A stretch of 64,000 nucleotides of DNA from Amycolatopsis japonica (GTDB taxonomy: Bacteria; Actinomycetota; Actinomycetes; Mycobacteriales; Pseudonocardiaceae), in contig NZ_CP008953.1 of NCBI RefSeq assembly GCF_000732925.1, forward strand, positions 3,658,001-3,722,000, read 5' to 3'. Shown piece by piece: positions 35,851-46,516 of the stretch. The first letter of the stretch is position 1, and the number at the start of each line of letters is the position of its first letter. The position numbers were made by a program, and so were the translations under genes. The notes beneath the pieces were generated by a model. It had not been told where the DNA came from. It searched no databases and saw only the letters and a program-made list of their open reading frames with translations.

Positions 35851-36525
35851 CTAACGGTTGATCTCTAAGCCTCTGTCGCGACACGCCGAGGTCATCAGCC
35901 GTAGTACCTGCTCGACGGTGAGCTCGGTGGTGTCGATTCTGATGGCGTCCTCGGCGGGGACCAACGGCGACGTCGTCCGGGACATATCGGCCTCGTCGCG
36001 GCGGACCACGTCGTCGAGAACGTGTTCGTAGGATGCCGCCCGCTCTTGCCGTACTCGCCGCATCGCCCGCACTTCGGGCTTGGCGGTCAGGTAGAACTTC
36101 ACGGTCGCGGCGGGAAAGATGGTGGTGCCGATGTCCCGGCCTTCGATGACGCATCGTGGCTGCGCGCCGGCCCAAAGCCTGATGAGGCTGGTGACCCGCT
36201 GGCGGACCTCCGCGATCTTGGCGACGGTCGAAACGGCGACGTTGACCCGGGCCGCGCGCAGTTTGTCCTGGGCGTAACGGTCGGAGGTCAGCAGGCTCAC
36301 GGATCGGCTCGCCGTGATCAATTCGTCGCAGAGTCCGGTGACTTTCGTGGCGTTTTCGACAGGAATATCACGTTGCAGGGCCTCGAAAGCGATAATGCGG
36401 TAAGTCCTGCCGCTTTCGAGGTAGCGTAGATCGAACGATTTCGACAGTGCCAGACAGGTGGTGGTCTTGCCCGCCGCCGCCGGGCCGTCCACCGCCACGA
36501 CGGTGCCGAGACCTTGTTCGGGCAT
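35851..36525 (-). CDS. Cytidylate-kinase-like NMP kinase
   Basis: Phosphorylates CMP/dCMP or a related nucleoside monophosphate. The 224 residues have P-loop VDGPAAAGKTTT, YLESGRTYR (DTGAMYR in housekeeping Cmk), IEGRDIGTTIFP and RDEADMSR lid Arg/Asp residues. It deviates from typical actinobacterial cmk at the substrate site, so it may be a specialised paralogue. A TTA codon lies at 35866-35868, five codons from the end. The start at ATG 36525 follows aaggga. Upstream (36526-37100) is about 580 bases with no gene, only a hairpin-like segment and a tandem repeat. Confidence 0.8.
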   Translation of the reverse strand: MPEQGLGTVVAVDGPAAAGKTTTCLALSKSFDLRYLESGRTYRIIAFEALQRDIPVENATKVTGLCDELITASRSVSLLTSDRYAQDKLRAARVNVAVSTVAKIAEVRQRVTSLIRLWAGAQPRCVIEGRDIGTTIFPAATVKFYLTAKPEVRAMRRVRQERAASYEHVLDDVVRRDEADMSRTTSPLVPAEDAIRIDTTELTVEQVLRLMTSACRDRGLEINR

Positions 36526-36689
36526 GGTTTTCCCTTGCTGGTGAACGATGAGTGGAGCCGGACTGTGGGGAACAGGGCGCAGACGCTACCACGGGGGAAG
36601 CGTGCCGTGGACGGCCGTGCGAGTGGCCCTGTAGCTGCGGAGACTTCGAGAATCATGCGCTGGCAAGGGATTGCGTCACTCGGAGGGAC

Positions 36690-36732
36690 GTGAGCGCGGC
36701 CGCTTCGGCAACGCTCCGGCGCGGCCTCTCAC
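36690..36732. other. Imperfect inverted repeat upstream of the CMP-kinase-like gene
   Basis: GTGAG-N3-GGCCGC at 36690-36703 can pair with GCGGCC-N-CTCAC ending at 36732, separated by about 17 bases. No promoter could be assigned. It could be a regulatory or termination structure in the long noncoding stretch 36526-37143. Confidence 0.35.
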
Positions 36733-36989
36733 TCGTCCAGGGTATCGCGGGGGCACCGGTTTGTGTTTGGAGTACGCGGAAAACCTGCTGTGGCGGTGGA
36801 GATTCCCTTTCGTGTGTGCAAGTTTCATCCGAATTTCGCACCTTTGGGTGGGCAGGTGGTTATCGCGCGGCTCTTCACAGCGCGTTTTCATCCGATTGTT
36901 GACGAAGGGCGAAATTCTTGACGAGAATCCGTAACGAAAGTCACGGAGCCGACGTCGTCAACGGTGACCGCCCTTCCCGAACTCGCGCC

Positions 36990-37092
36990 GGAGTGAGATC
37001 CGTCCCGGATCACGCGAGTTCCGGCTCCGAGCACGCGAGGTCCGGCCCGGGACACGCGTGTGCGGTGGGCGAGCACGCGAGGGGTGACACGC
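36990..37092. repeat. 21-bp tandem repeat array upstream of furA
   Basis: CACGCG recurs at 37011, 37032, 37053 and 37074, exactly 21 bases apart, embedded in units of the form CACGCGAG-KTCCGG-N7. A degenerate unit precedes at 36990 and a partial CACGC follows at 37088. The array ends 17 bases before the furA -35 element. It shares period and core with the array at 28946-29029. Confidence 0.75.
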
Positions 37093-37108
37093 CCGGGATC
37101 CTGCGAAC

Positions 37109-39842
<2,734 letters not shown>

Positions 39843-39852
39843 TCAAGGTCTG

Positions 39853-39897
39853 AAAGAGTCCGGGCCCGCCGCTTCCGCGGCGGGCCCGGACTCTTTT
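39853..39897. terminator. Bidirectional terminator between katG and the NTF2-like gene
   Basis: A perfect 20-bp stem (left arm from 39853, beginning AAAGAGTCCGGG, right arm ending CCGGACTCTTT) with a TTCC tetraloop, flanked by A-tract on the left and T-tract on the right. It serves both katG and the convergent gene ending at 39898. Confidence 0.93.
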
Positions 39898-40353
39898 CTA
39901 GACGTCGCCGGACGCCAGCAGGGTCAGCAGTTCGGCGTGCCCGGCCTGGGTGATCAGGCTGGCGGCGTCGAAGTAGATGCGCTCGTTGGTGATCCGGTCC
40001 TCGTCGAAGAAGAACACCGCGATGATCGGCACCCGGAACGCCTTGCCGGTCGGCGGGCGGCCGTAGAACTCGCCGAGGTTGGTGCCGAGCAGGTCGAACT
40101 CGACGATGACCGACTCGTCGGCGAAGTGGTACCGGACGTTGTCGTGCCGCTGATCCGGAAAGGCCGTCCGGGTCATGCGGTAGTACGCCATGACCTCATC
40201 GTCGCCGTCGAAGATCTGCCCGGTCGCCATGATCTCGTAGTGCGGATGACCGTTGAAGGTGCTCAGCGTTCGGTCGAACTCGTGGGCCACCTCGGTGTCC
40301 ATGTGCTCTTCGATGATCTTGTGGCGGCGCTCGCGCAGGTCTTCGCTGATCAC
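39898..40353 (-). CDS. SnoaL/NTF2-like protein (ester-cyclase type)
   Basis: A 151-residue single-domain protein with the polyketide-cyclase/NTF2 pattern: an N-terminal helix, FNGHPHYEIMATGQIFDGDDEV, YRMTRTAFPDQRHDN and GRPPTGKAFRVPIIAVFFFDEDRI. The enzymatic role is unknown; the fold is used by cyclases, isomerases and binding proteins. Its ATG overlaps the stop of the upstream secreted-protein gene (ATGA), so it is translated as the third gene of a leftward unit. Confidence 0.8.
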   Translation of the reverse strand: MISEDLRERRHKIIEEHMDTEVAHEFDRTLSTFNGHPHYEIMATGQIFDGDDEVMAYYRMTRTAFPDQRHDNVRYHFADESVIVEFDLLGTNLGEFYGRPPTGKAFRVPIIAVFFFDEDRITNERIYFDAASLITQAGHAELLTLLASGDV

Positions 40354-41246
40354 TGGTCCTCCGGGTCGTTCCTGGTCGCGATCCGGAGCCTACCGCCCGC
40401 CGCCTCGTCGTCGGTGCCGTAAAGCAGGCTGCCGCACGAGCGCGAAAGGCAGGTCATGGCCTCGATCTTGTGGCCGGGGAAGTCGCCGATCCGCACCGGA
40501 GCGGGGGAGAGCGCGATCGAACCGTCGGCGCGGAGCACGCCCGCCGCGTAGACGGCCGAATCGAACGGTCCCTCGTCACCCGGGTCGGAGGCGGCCGAGA
40601 CCAGGACGCGGTCGTCCGCGGTGATCTCGACGTCCGACGTGTGCCGGACGTCCGCGGCCGGGTACGGGACCCGGAACGGGATGGACTTCGGCTTCTTGAA
40701 GGACAGCTTCGAGACCGAGAACTCCGCGGAGTAGAGCGTGGCGGGCCGGGTGTCCTGACCGCGATCCGCCCAGACCGCGAACAAGCGGTCGTTCACCTTC
40801 TTCAGCGCGAAACCCTCGTAATTGTCTTCCGGATCGCCTTTCGGTACCTGGAAAGTGCCGAGCACTTTCAGGTTCCGGTCCTTCAGTTTGAAGTGGAAGC
40901 CCTTGCCGTCGCTGGCCAAAGCGATGAACTCACCGGTCTTTCCCGGCACCGCTTCGGCCGCTTCCAGGTCGACCGGGAGCTCGCCCGGCCAGTCGATCGA
41001 GTCCACCTTGGACACTTTGCCGCGATCGAGCCGGACCCGGACCACCCGGTTCTGGCCGGGTTTCTTGTTGTCCCGCAGAACAAGAGCGTCGATCCGGTCG
41101 TCGTCCCGGTCGAGGACGGCGATCCCGCTGGCGCCGGAGGTCATACCGGTGCCGATGGATTCCCAGCCGTCGGCCGCGAGCGCGGCGGACGGCAGGAGCA
41201 GGGGAAAGACCAGGGCAGGCAGAATCGCGAGGGAGGCGAGTTTCAT
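40350..41246 (-). CDS. Secreted propeller-like protein
   Basis: Unknown function. The 298 residues start with a clear signal peptide (KLASLAILPALVFPLLLPSAAL, cut before ADGW). The mature part is repetitive beta-rich: SGIAVLDRDDDRIDALVLRD, FIALASDGKGFHFKLKDR, NYEGFALKKVNDRLFAVW and DVEITADDRVLVSAA. The YEGFAL and beta-propeller pattern recalls phytase-like/esterase-like secreted proteins. A Cys pair (CLSRSC) lies near the C terminus. It follows the related upstream gene with a 12-base gap. Confidence 0.7.
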   Translation of the reverse strand: MKLASLAILPALVFPLLLPSAALAADGWESIGTGMTSGASGIAVLDRDDDRIDALVLRDNKKPGQNRVVRVRLDRGKVSKVDSIDWPGELPVDLEAAEAVPGKTGEFIALASDGKGFHFKLKDRNLKVLGTFQVPKGDPEDNYEGFALKKVNDRLFAVWADRGQDTRPATLYSAEFSVSKLSFKKPKSIPFRVPYPAADVRHTSDVEITADDRVLVSAASDPGDEGPFDSAVYAAGVLRADGSIALSPAPVRIGDFPGHKIEAMTCLSRSCGSLLYGTDDEAAGGRLRIATRNDPEDQ

Positions 41247-41258
41247 ATCGCGCCCCAC

Positions 41259-42269
41259 TCAGCCGCAGGAGAGGGTGCCGGCGCGGAGCGCGTGGCCGCT
41301 TTCGTTCCCGTCGTCGGCCCAGACCACCTGCTTGGTTCCGGAGGCACACGTGGCCGAAATCGCGAAACCTTCGTTGTTGTAGTCCGGCATTCCGCTCGGC
41401 CGGTCGTACGTGGCCGTGACGGCGAACGCGCCCTGCCCGTCGACGGCGAGCGTCGCCGAGTCGCCGCCGCAGTTGTCGTCGCAGACCGCCCACAGCTTGC
41501 CGGTGGAAGCCTCGTACTCGAGTTCCATGATCGAGTCGAGCCCGCTCGCGAAGCTCGCGACGCGGGTGTACTTGCCGCCGGCCTGGTCGAGCGCGTAGGC
41601 GTAGATCATCCCGTTGCTCTCGAGGCCGACCAGGTAGAGGCCGGTCCCGTGGCCGGGGTAGCTGCCCGGGTTGTACGGCGCCTTCGTGCGCTGGTCGACG
41701 AACCCCTTGGCGGTGAGGGCGCTGTCCGGGATCCACGAGACGGCTTCGAGACCGTCGTTGGCCGACACCTTCGGCAGGTCCGCCGTCAGATCCCATTCGG
41801 CCTTGGCGCTGAGGGTCTTGGCCGTGCCGGAGACGTCGTACCGGAGCACCTTGAGCGCGCTCGTCTTGCTGTTGTCGCCGTCGCGTTCGGTGGCCGCGAC
41901 CACGCCGTCCGGGGTGGCCACGACGGCTTCGGCGTCCGGGTCGCCCTTGCCGCTGCGGTAGCGCAACTGCTTGCCCGACGACCAGCCGTTGGCGGTGTCC
42001 GGCTGCCATTTCGAGCCGTTGCGCACGAGGCGGTACAGCGTGCCGGGGCCGTTCTTGACCGCCCAGAGGACGTCCGGGCCGCCGAACGACAGGCCGCTCA
42101 TGTTGCCGCCGAGGACGTTCGTCCCGTCGGCGTTCGTGACGGCCGATCCGCCCGGCCACGGGCTGTTCGCCGTCGTGGACGCGGTCGCGGTGGCGGCGGG
42201 CAGGACCAGCAGTGCCGCGGCGACGGTGGCCACGGCGGCGGGTCGGATCCGGCGTGATGATCGGGGCAT
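41259..42269 (-). CDS. Secreted propeller-like protein (phytase-like/SdiA-regulated pattern)
   Basis: The 336 residues have a signal peptide (RIRPAAVATVAAALLVLPAATATAS). The mature part has repeats with NMSGLSFGGPDVLWAVKNGP, DAEAVVATPDGVVAATERDG, GLEAVSWIPDSALT, YNNEGFAI and two Cys pairs. This EAV/EGF rhythm matches extracellular six-bladed propellers annotated as phytase-like or SdiA-regulated. The catalytic role is not shown. It is the first gene of the three-gene leftward unit ending at 39898 and diverges from alkB. Confidence 0.7.
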   Translation of the reverse strand: MPRSSRRIRPAAVATVAAALLVLPAATATASTTANSPWPGGSAVTNADGTNVLGGNMSGLSFGGPDVLWAVKNGPGTLYRLVRNGSKWQPDTANGWSSGKQLRYRSGKGDPDAEAVVATPDGVVAATERDGDNSKTSALKVLRYDVSGTAKTLSAKAEWDLTADLPKVSANDGLEAVSWIPDSALTAKGFVDQRTKAPYNPGSYPGHGTGLYLVGLESNGMIYAYALDQAGGKYTRVASFASGLDSIMELEYEASTGKLWAVCDDNCGGDSATLAVDGQGAFAVTATYDRPSGMPDYNNEGFAISATCASGTKQVVWADDGNESGHALRAGTLSCG

Positions 42270-42322
42270 TCGCGCTCCTTCGGGGCGGACGAAGTGGGTC
42301 GCGGCGTGTCGTCACAAGTTAA

Positions 42323-42336
42323 GTAAGTTTCCTTAC
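42323..42336. promoter_or_regulatory. Short palindrome GTAAG-N4-CTTAC
   Basis: GTAAGTTTCCTTAC lies 54 bases upstream of the secreted-protein start (42269) in the A/T-rich divergent region. It resembles GTAAGGAAACTTAC-type sites seen upstream of secreted-protein genes in related actinobacteria, but the cognate regulator is unknown. Confidence 0.4.
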
Positions 42337-42376
42337 GAATACAAGATATCGCCAGATTCTCACGAAATGAAGCAAC

Positions 42377-42444
42377 GCTGGGTTTACAAAAGGTGGCCTC
42401 TTGTCAAACGGGGTGTACATCACCTATGGTTTTGTAAACCCAGC
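42377..42444 (+). promoter_or_regulatory. alkB promoter between perfect 15-bp inverted repeats
   Basis: GCTGGGTTTACAAAA (42377-42391) and its exact complement TTTTGTAAACCCAGC (42430-42444) enclose 38 bases containing -35 TTGTCA (42401-42406) and -10 TATGGT (42425-42430), 18 apart. The right arm covers the predicted transcription start. This arrangement suits looping or cooperative repression, probably by the TetR protein at 45266. Confidence 0.75.
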
Positions 42445-42461
42445 CAATGGAGGAGGGTGCG

Positions 42462-43862
42462 ATGAGCGAGATGACGGGCACGATCCCGGCGGGCTCGACC
42501 GAACGCTGGACCGACGGCAAGCGATATCTGTGGCTGATCGGCCTGGTGGTGCCTTCGCTCGCGTTCCTGGCCATCGGCCTGCACGCGGCCACCGGCTGGG
42601 GGGTGTGGTTCTGGATCGGGCCGATCGTGATCCTGGTGATCGTGCCGCTGATCGACCTGGTGGCCGGGCTGGACCGCAGCAATCCGCCCGACGACGTGAT
42701 CGAACGGCTGGAGCGGGATCGCTACTACCGCTGGATCACCTTCGCTTTCCTTCCCATCCAGTACGCGGGCTTCATCGTCGCGTTCTGGCTGATCGCCCGC
42801 GGTGACCTGTCCGTCGCGGACAAGATCGGCCTGGCGATCTCGATCGGCTGCATCGGCGGGATCGGCATCAACACCGCGCACGAACTCGGGCACAAGAAGG
42901 AGAGCCACGAGCGCTGGCTTTCGAAGATCGCGCTGGCGCAGAGCTTCTACGGCCACTTCTACATCGAGCACAACCGTGGCCACCACGTCCGGGTGGCCAC
43001 TCCCGAGGACCCGGCCAGCAGCAGGGTGGGGGAGAGTTTCTACCGGTTCTGGCCACGCACCGTGTTCGGTTCGCTGAAGTCCGCGTGGGGGCTGGAGCGC
43101 AAGCGCTACGCCCGGCGCGACCGGCATCCGTTCCGGATCGGCAACGACGTGCTCAACGCCTGGCTGATGTCGGCGGTGCTGTGGGCGGCGATGGCCGTGT
43201 GGCTGGGGCCGGGGATCCTGCCGTACCTGGTGATCCAGGCGGTGGTCGGGTTCTCGCTGCTGGAGGTCGTGAACTACATGGAGCACTACGGCATGCGCCG
43301 GCAGATGGTCGGCCCGCCGAACCGCCGGCGGTACGAACGCGTGGACCCCAGCCACAGCTGGAACTCCAACAACATCGCCACCAACGTGCTGCTCTACCAC
43401 CTGCAACGGCACAGCGATCACCACGCCAACCCGACCCGCCGCTACCAGACACTGCGCGATTTCGCGGAATCGCCGGTGCTCCCGACGGGCTACGCCGGGA
43501 TGATCGTGCTGGCGCTGGTGCCGCCGGTCTGGCGGCGCGTGATGGATCCGCGGGTGCTCGCGCATTTCGACGGCGACATCTCCCGCGCCAACATCCAGCC
43601 GTCGAAGCGGGCCAAGGTGCTGGCGCGGTACGGAACGCGCGTCACCGCGCCGTCGCGGCACGCCGCCGACACGCACGGCGACGCGACCGAAGGCGGGATG
43701 TGCCCTGGCTGCGGCTATGTGTACGACGAGAAACTCGGCGACCCGCGGGAGGGTTTCCCCGCCGGGACCCCGTGGTCGGCGATCCCGGATTCGTGGTGCT
43801 GTCCGGACTGCGGCGTGCGGGAGAAGGTCGATTTCGTGGCACCGGGAAGGGTCGGAGCATGA
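42462..43862 (+). CDS. alkB: Alkane 1-monooxygenase with C-terminal rubredoxin
   Basis: Integral-membrane non-haem di-iron hydroxylase for terminal oxidation of n-alkanes or fatty chains. The 466 residues have several N-terminal spans, then His boxes HELGHKKESH, HNRGHH, the NYMEHYG segment and HSDHH. After about residue 405 a complete rubredoxin follows (CPGCGYVYDEKLGDP and WCCPDCG). AlkB-rubredoxin fusions are known in actinobacteria. ATG 42462 is chosen since GGAGGAGGG lies just upstream. The stop overlaps the ferredoxin ATG (ATGA). Confidence 0.94.
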   Translation: MSEMTGTIPAGSTERWTDGKRYLWLIGLVVPSLAFLAIGLHAATGWGVWFWIGPIVILVIVPLIDLVAGLDRSNPPDDVIERLERDRYYRWITFAFLPIQYAGFIVAFWLIARGDLSVADKIGLAISIGCIGGIGINTAHELGHKKESHERWLSKIALAQSFYGHFYIEHNRGHHVRVATPEDPASSRVGESFYRFWPRTVFGSLKSAWGLERKRYARRDRHPFRIGNDVLNAWLMSAVLWAAMAVWLGPGILPYLVIQAVVGFSLLEVVNYMEHYGMRRQMVGPPNRRRYERVDPSHSWNSNNIATNVLLYHLQRHSDHHANPTRRYQTLRDFAESPVLPTGYAGMIVLALVPPVWRRVMDPRVLAHFDGDISRANIQPSKRAKVLARYGTRVTAPSRHAADTHGDATEGGMCPGCGYVYDEKLGDPREGFPAGTPWSAIPDSWCCPDCGVREKVDFVAPGRVGA

Positions 43863-44053
43863 TGAAGATCGAGGCGGACCGCGCGAAATGCGACGGGCTG
43901 GGCATGTGCGAGGCGATGGCACCCGACTTCTTCGAAGTGGGCGACGACGGCACTGTCGTGGTGCTCGACGAACAGCCCGGTGAGGAACACCGCCAGGACC
44001 TGTCGGCCGCCGTCGACGCCTGCCCGGTCCTCGCCCTGAAGCTGCGGGACTGA
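43859..44053 (+). CDS. Small [3Fe-4S]-type ferredoxin
   Basis: A 64-residue electron carrier. The cysteines read C-x5-C (KCDGLGMCEAMAP) with a final CP, one cysteine short of a [4Fe-4S] motif, as in P450-type [3Fe-4S] ferredoxins. It is overlapped by alkB and followed 2 bases later by its reductase. With a rubredoxin already fused to AlkB, its partner may be the reductase, a second oxygenase or AlkB itself. Confidence 0.88.
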   Translation: MMKIEADRAKCDGLGMCEAMAPDFFEVGDDGTVVVLDEQPGEEHRQDLSAAVDACPVLALKLRD

Positions 44054-44055
44054 TC

Positions 44056-45264
44056 ATGGCACTGGTCGTCGTGGGCGCGTCGCTGGCCGGCTTGCGCGCG
44101 GTGGAGGCGGCGCGCCGGGACGGATACCGAGGGCGGATCGTGCTGATCGGCGCGGAAGACCACCCGCCGTACGACCGGCTGCCGCTGTCGAAGGCGTTCC
44201 TCGACGCGGAAGGATCCGGCGAGGTCGAGCCGTTCCACGGCGAGGACGCGTTGCGCGACGAGTTCGGTGTCGAGCTGATGCTCGGCGCGCCCGCGGACGG
44301 GCTCGACACCGCCGCCCGCGAGGTCTCGGTGGCGGGGACGACGGTTCCCTACGAAGCGTTGGTGATCGCGACTGGCGCCACCGCGCGGCGGCTGCCCGGG
44401 AGCGAGGGGATCGCCGGAGTCCACACGTTGAGGACCGCGGAGGACGCGCTGGCGGTCCGTGCGGCGCTCGACGCCGGGGCACGGACAGTAGTGATCGGCG
44501 CGGGCTTCATCGGCTCGGAGGTCGCGGCCGCTGCTCGGAAGCGCGGGCTGCCGTCGACGATCGTCGAGACGCTCGACGTCCCGCTCGTCCGGTCCGTCGG
44601 CGCCGAGGCCGGCGCGGTGTGCGCCTCGCTGCACCGGGAGGCGGGTACGGAACTGCGGTTGTCCACCACGGTCACCGGCCTGGAGTCCGACGGCGGCGCG
44701 GTGACCGGCGTGCGGCTCTCGACCGGCGAAGTGCTGCCCGCTGAACTGGTGGTCGCCGGCATCGGCGTCGTCCCGGCCACCGGCTGGCTGGCCGGAAGCG
44801 GGGTACCGCTGCACGAGCGCGATGGCGGCGTGGTGTGCGACGCCACGCTCGCGACCGGAGTGCCCGGCGTGTACGCCGCCGGGGATGTCGCACATGCGGC
44901 GAATCCGTTGTTCGACGGCGAGTCGATGCGGCTGGAGCACTGGACGAACGCCGCGGAGCAGGGTGCCGCGGCCGCTCGTCACGCGCTCGCCCCGGAGGCG
45001 GCGAAGGCGTTGTCGCCGGTGCCGTACTTCTGGTCGGACTGGTACGACCATCGGATCCAGTTCGTCGGCACCCCGCGTGCGGACGAGGTGGTGGCCGCCG
45101 TCCCGGAGTCCGGTGGTTTCACCGCGCTGTACCGGCGCGGGGACCGGATCGTCGGGGCGCTGACCGTCGACCGGCCGCGGGAGATCATGAAGTACCGTCG
45201 GCACATCGCCGGGCGGGCGCCGTGGCCTGAGGCGCTGGCGTTCGCTGCGAGAATGGCGGCTTAG
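44056..45264 (+). CDS. FAD-dependent ferredoxin/rubredoxin reductase
   Basis: Transfers electrons from NAD(P)H to the ferredoxin or rubredoxin of this operon. The 402 residues have an N-terminal FAD site (LVVVGASLAGLRAVEAARRDG), second dinucleotide site (VVIGAGFIGSEVAAAARKRG) and the FAD-binding VYAAGDVAHA near the C terminus, as in rubredoxin/P450 ferredoxin reductases. The ATG at 44056 lies 2 bases after the ferredoxin stop. TetR follows immediately. Confidence 0.92.
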   Translation: MALVVVGASLAGLRAVEAARRDGYRGRIVLIGAEDHPPYDRLPLSKAFLDAEGSGEVEPFHGEDALRDEFGVELMLGAPADGLDTAAREVSVAGTTVPYEALVIATGATARRLPGSEGIAGVHTLRTAEDALAVRAALDAGARTVVIGAGFIGSEVAAAARKRGLPSTIVETLDVPLVRSVGAEAGAVCASLHREAGTELRLSTTVTGLESDGGAVTGVRLSTGEVLPAELVVAGIGVVPATGWLAGSGVPLHERDGGVVCDATLATGVPGVYAAGDVAHAANPLFDGESMRLEHWTNAAEQGAAAARHALAPEAAKALSPVPYFWSDWYDHRIQFVGTPRADEVVAAVPESGGFTALYRRGDRIVGALTVDRPREIMKYRRHIAGRAPWPEALAFAARMAA

Positions 45265-45265
45265 A

Positions 45266-45892
45266 ATGACGATCATGAGTGAGGCACCGGTTACGGGAGG
45301 TCCGTACCGTCAACCGATCGTCGCGTCGGCGATCGAGCTGACCGTGCGTTCCGGCTGGTCCTCGGTGACGATGAGCAAACTCGCGGAGATCGTCGGCGTC
45401 AGCCGCCAGACCGTCTACAACGAACTCGGCTCGAAGACCCAGCTCGCCGAAGCGATGATCTCGCACGAACTCGCCCGGTTCCTTTCGGTGGTCCGGGATG
45501 CCTTCGAGCGGCACCCCGAAGACCTCGTCGAGGCGATCCACGACGCCGTCCGCGGCGTCCTCGAACTCGCCGACGACAATCTCCTGCTGCGTGCCATCGT
45601 CTCGGCCACGCACGGCGCCGACACCGAACTGCTGCCGTTGCTGACGGTGCGGGCCGGGAGCCTGCTGAGCGAAGCGACCGTCATGTTGCGCGGCCGTGTC
45701 CGCGCCTACGGGCCGCCACTGGACGCCGCGCAGCTGGACGTGGCGATCGACGTCGTGGTCCGGACCGTGCTGAGTCACATCATGCAGCCGTCGGACACCC
45801 CGGCACGCACGGCCGACGCCCTGGCGTGGATGGCTTCGCGTGTGCTCGGCGCGACGACGACCCGCTCATTGCGGCATCTCTCGGAGAATTAG
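45266..45892 (+). CDS. TetR-family regulator of the alkane operon
   Basis: The 208-residue repressor has the N-terminal HTH (GWSSVTMSKLAEIVGVSRQTVYNELGSKTQLAEAM) and a helical ligand domain. Positioned as the last gene of the alkB operon, it is analogous to AlkX-type regulators that sit downstream of alkB-rubredoxin genes in Dietzia and relatives. The 15-bp inverted repeat at 42377-42444 is its likely target. The 3' end overlaps the convergent AAA gene by 27 bases. Confidence 0.87.
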   Translation: MTIMSEAPVTGGPYRQPIVASAIELTVRSGWSSVTMSKLAEIVGVSRQTVYNELGSKTQLAEAMISHELARFLSVVRDAFERHPEDLVEAIHDAVRGVLELADDNLLLRAIVSATHGADTELLPLLTVRAGSLLSEATVMLRGRVRAYGPPLDAAQLDVAIDVVVRTVLSHIMQPSDTPARTADALAWMASRVLGATTTRSLRHLSEN

Positions 45893-46447
45893 GGCCGCGG
45901 TCTCCGCCGGGGTCGACCGGGTGTTGTCGATGCGCACGTGATCGTGCCGCTCGATCAGGTCCTGGGCGTGGGTGCGCCGCGTGTCGTCGGTGTTCATGAC
46001 GTAGTCGCGGTCGAGTTCGAGCAGATTGGCGCGGGAGAAGTCGAGGTCGCGCTTGCTGGGCTTGCGGTCGAGGCGGAGCTCGGTGGTGTTCCGCTCGAGG
46101 CGTTCGTCGAGATCCGCGTACAGCTCGACGAACCGCGGCCTGCCGCCGCGCGACCGGACGATGTCGACGTACGAGGCGATGAGGTCGGTGTCCTCGGGGA
46201 GATCGAGACCCCACACGTAGGTGAAGACGAGGCCGGGCAGCGCGGCGTCGGCCGCCTCCTCGATGACACGGCGGCGGAACTCGTTGACGAGCCTGCCGAA
46301 CGGCGGCGAGCCGAACGGGAAGATGCCGAGCACCGGCTCGACGGTCATGTGGTTGTGGAACAGCTTGAACCCGGTGAGCTTGCACAACTCCTCGCCGACG
46401 GTCATCTTGCCGACGGCGGGTGGTCCGAAGAGCACGACGAAGTCCAC
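45866..46447 (-). CDS. P-loop kinase-like AAA protein
   Basis: A 193-residue small nucleotide kinase-like protein of unknown substrate. The Walker A is VVLFGPPAVGKMTVGEEL; residues about 20-60 (FKLFHNHMTVEPVL) and the C-terminal TRSTPAETA match a widespread AAA_18/shikimate-kinase-like group that is not biochemically defined. GTG start at 46447. No signal peptide is seen. It stands alone between TetR and the DUF1905 gene. Confidence 0.75.
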   Translation of the reverse strand: MDFVVLFGPPAVGKMTVGEELCKLTGFKLFHNHMTVEPVLGIFPFGSPPFGRLVNEFRRRVIEEAADAALPGLVFTYVWGLDLPEDTDLIASYVDIVRSRGGRPRFVELYADLDERLERNTTELRLDRKPSKRDLDFSRANLLELDRDYVMNTDDTRRTHAQDLIERHDHVRIDNTRSTPAETAALILREMPQ

Positions 46448-46516
46448 GTGGCCACGGTAGCGGGCTCACGAGTCGAGGCGCGGGGAATTGTCGGTGCCGT
46501 GTGCGACGCTCCACCG

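Noticed and set aside
32192..36525. CBASS, Thoeris or toxin-antitoxin defence island
   Set aside because: No cyclase, TIR, SMODS, toxin or nuclease domain is visible; the genes suggest nucleotide metabolism, so a defence label is not supported.
36690..36732. Intrinsic terminator upstream of the CMP-kinase-like gene
   Set aside because: Pairing is imperfect with no U-tract and it precedes rather than follows the gene; kept only as an unassigned inverted repeat.
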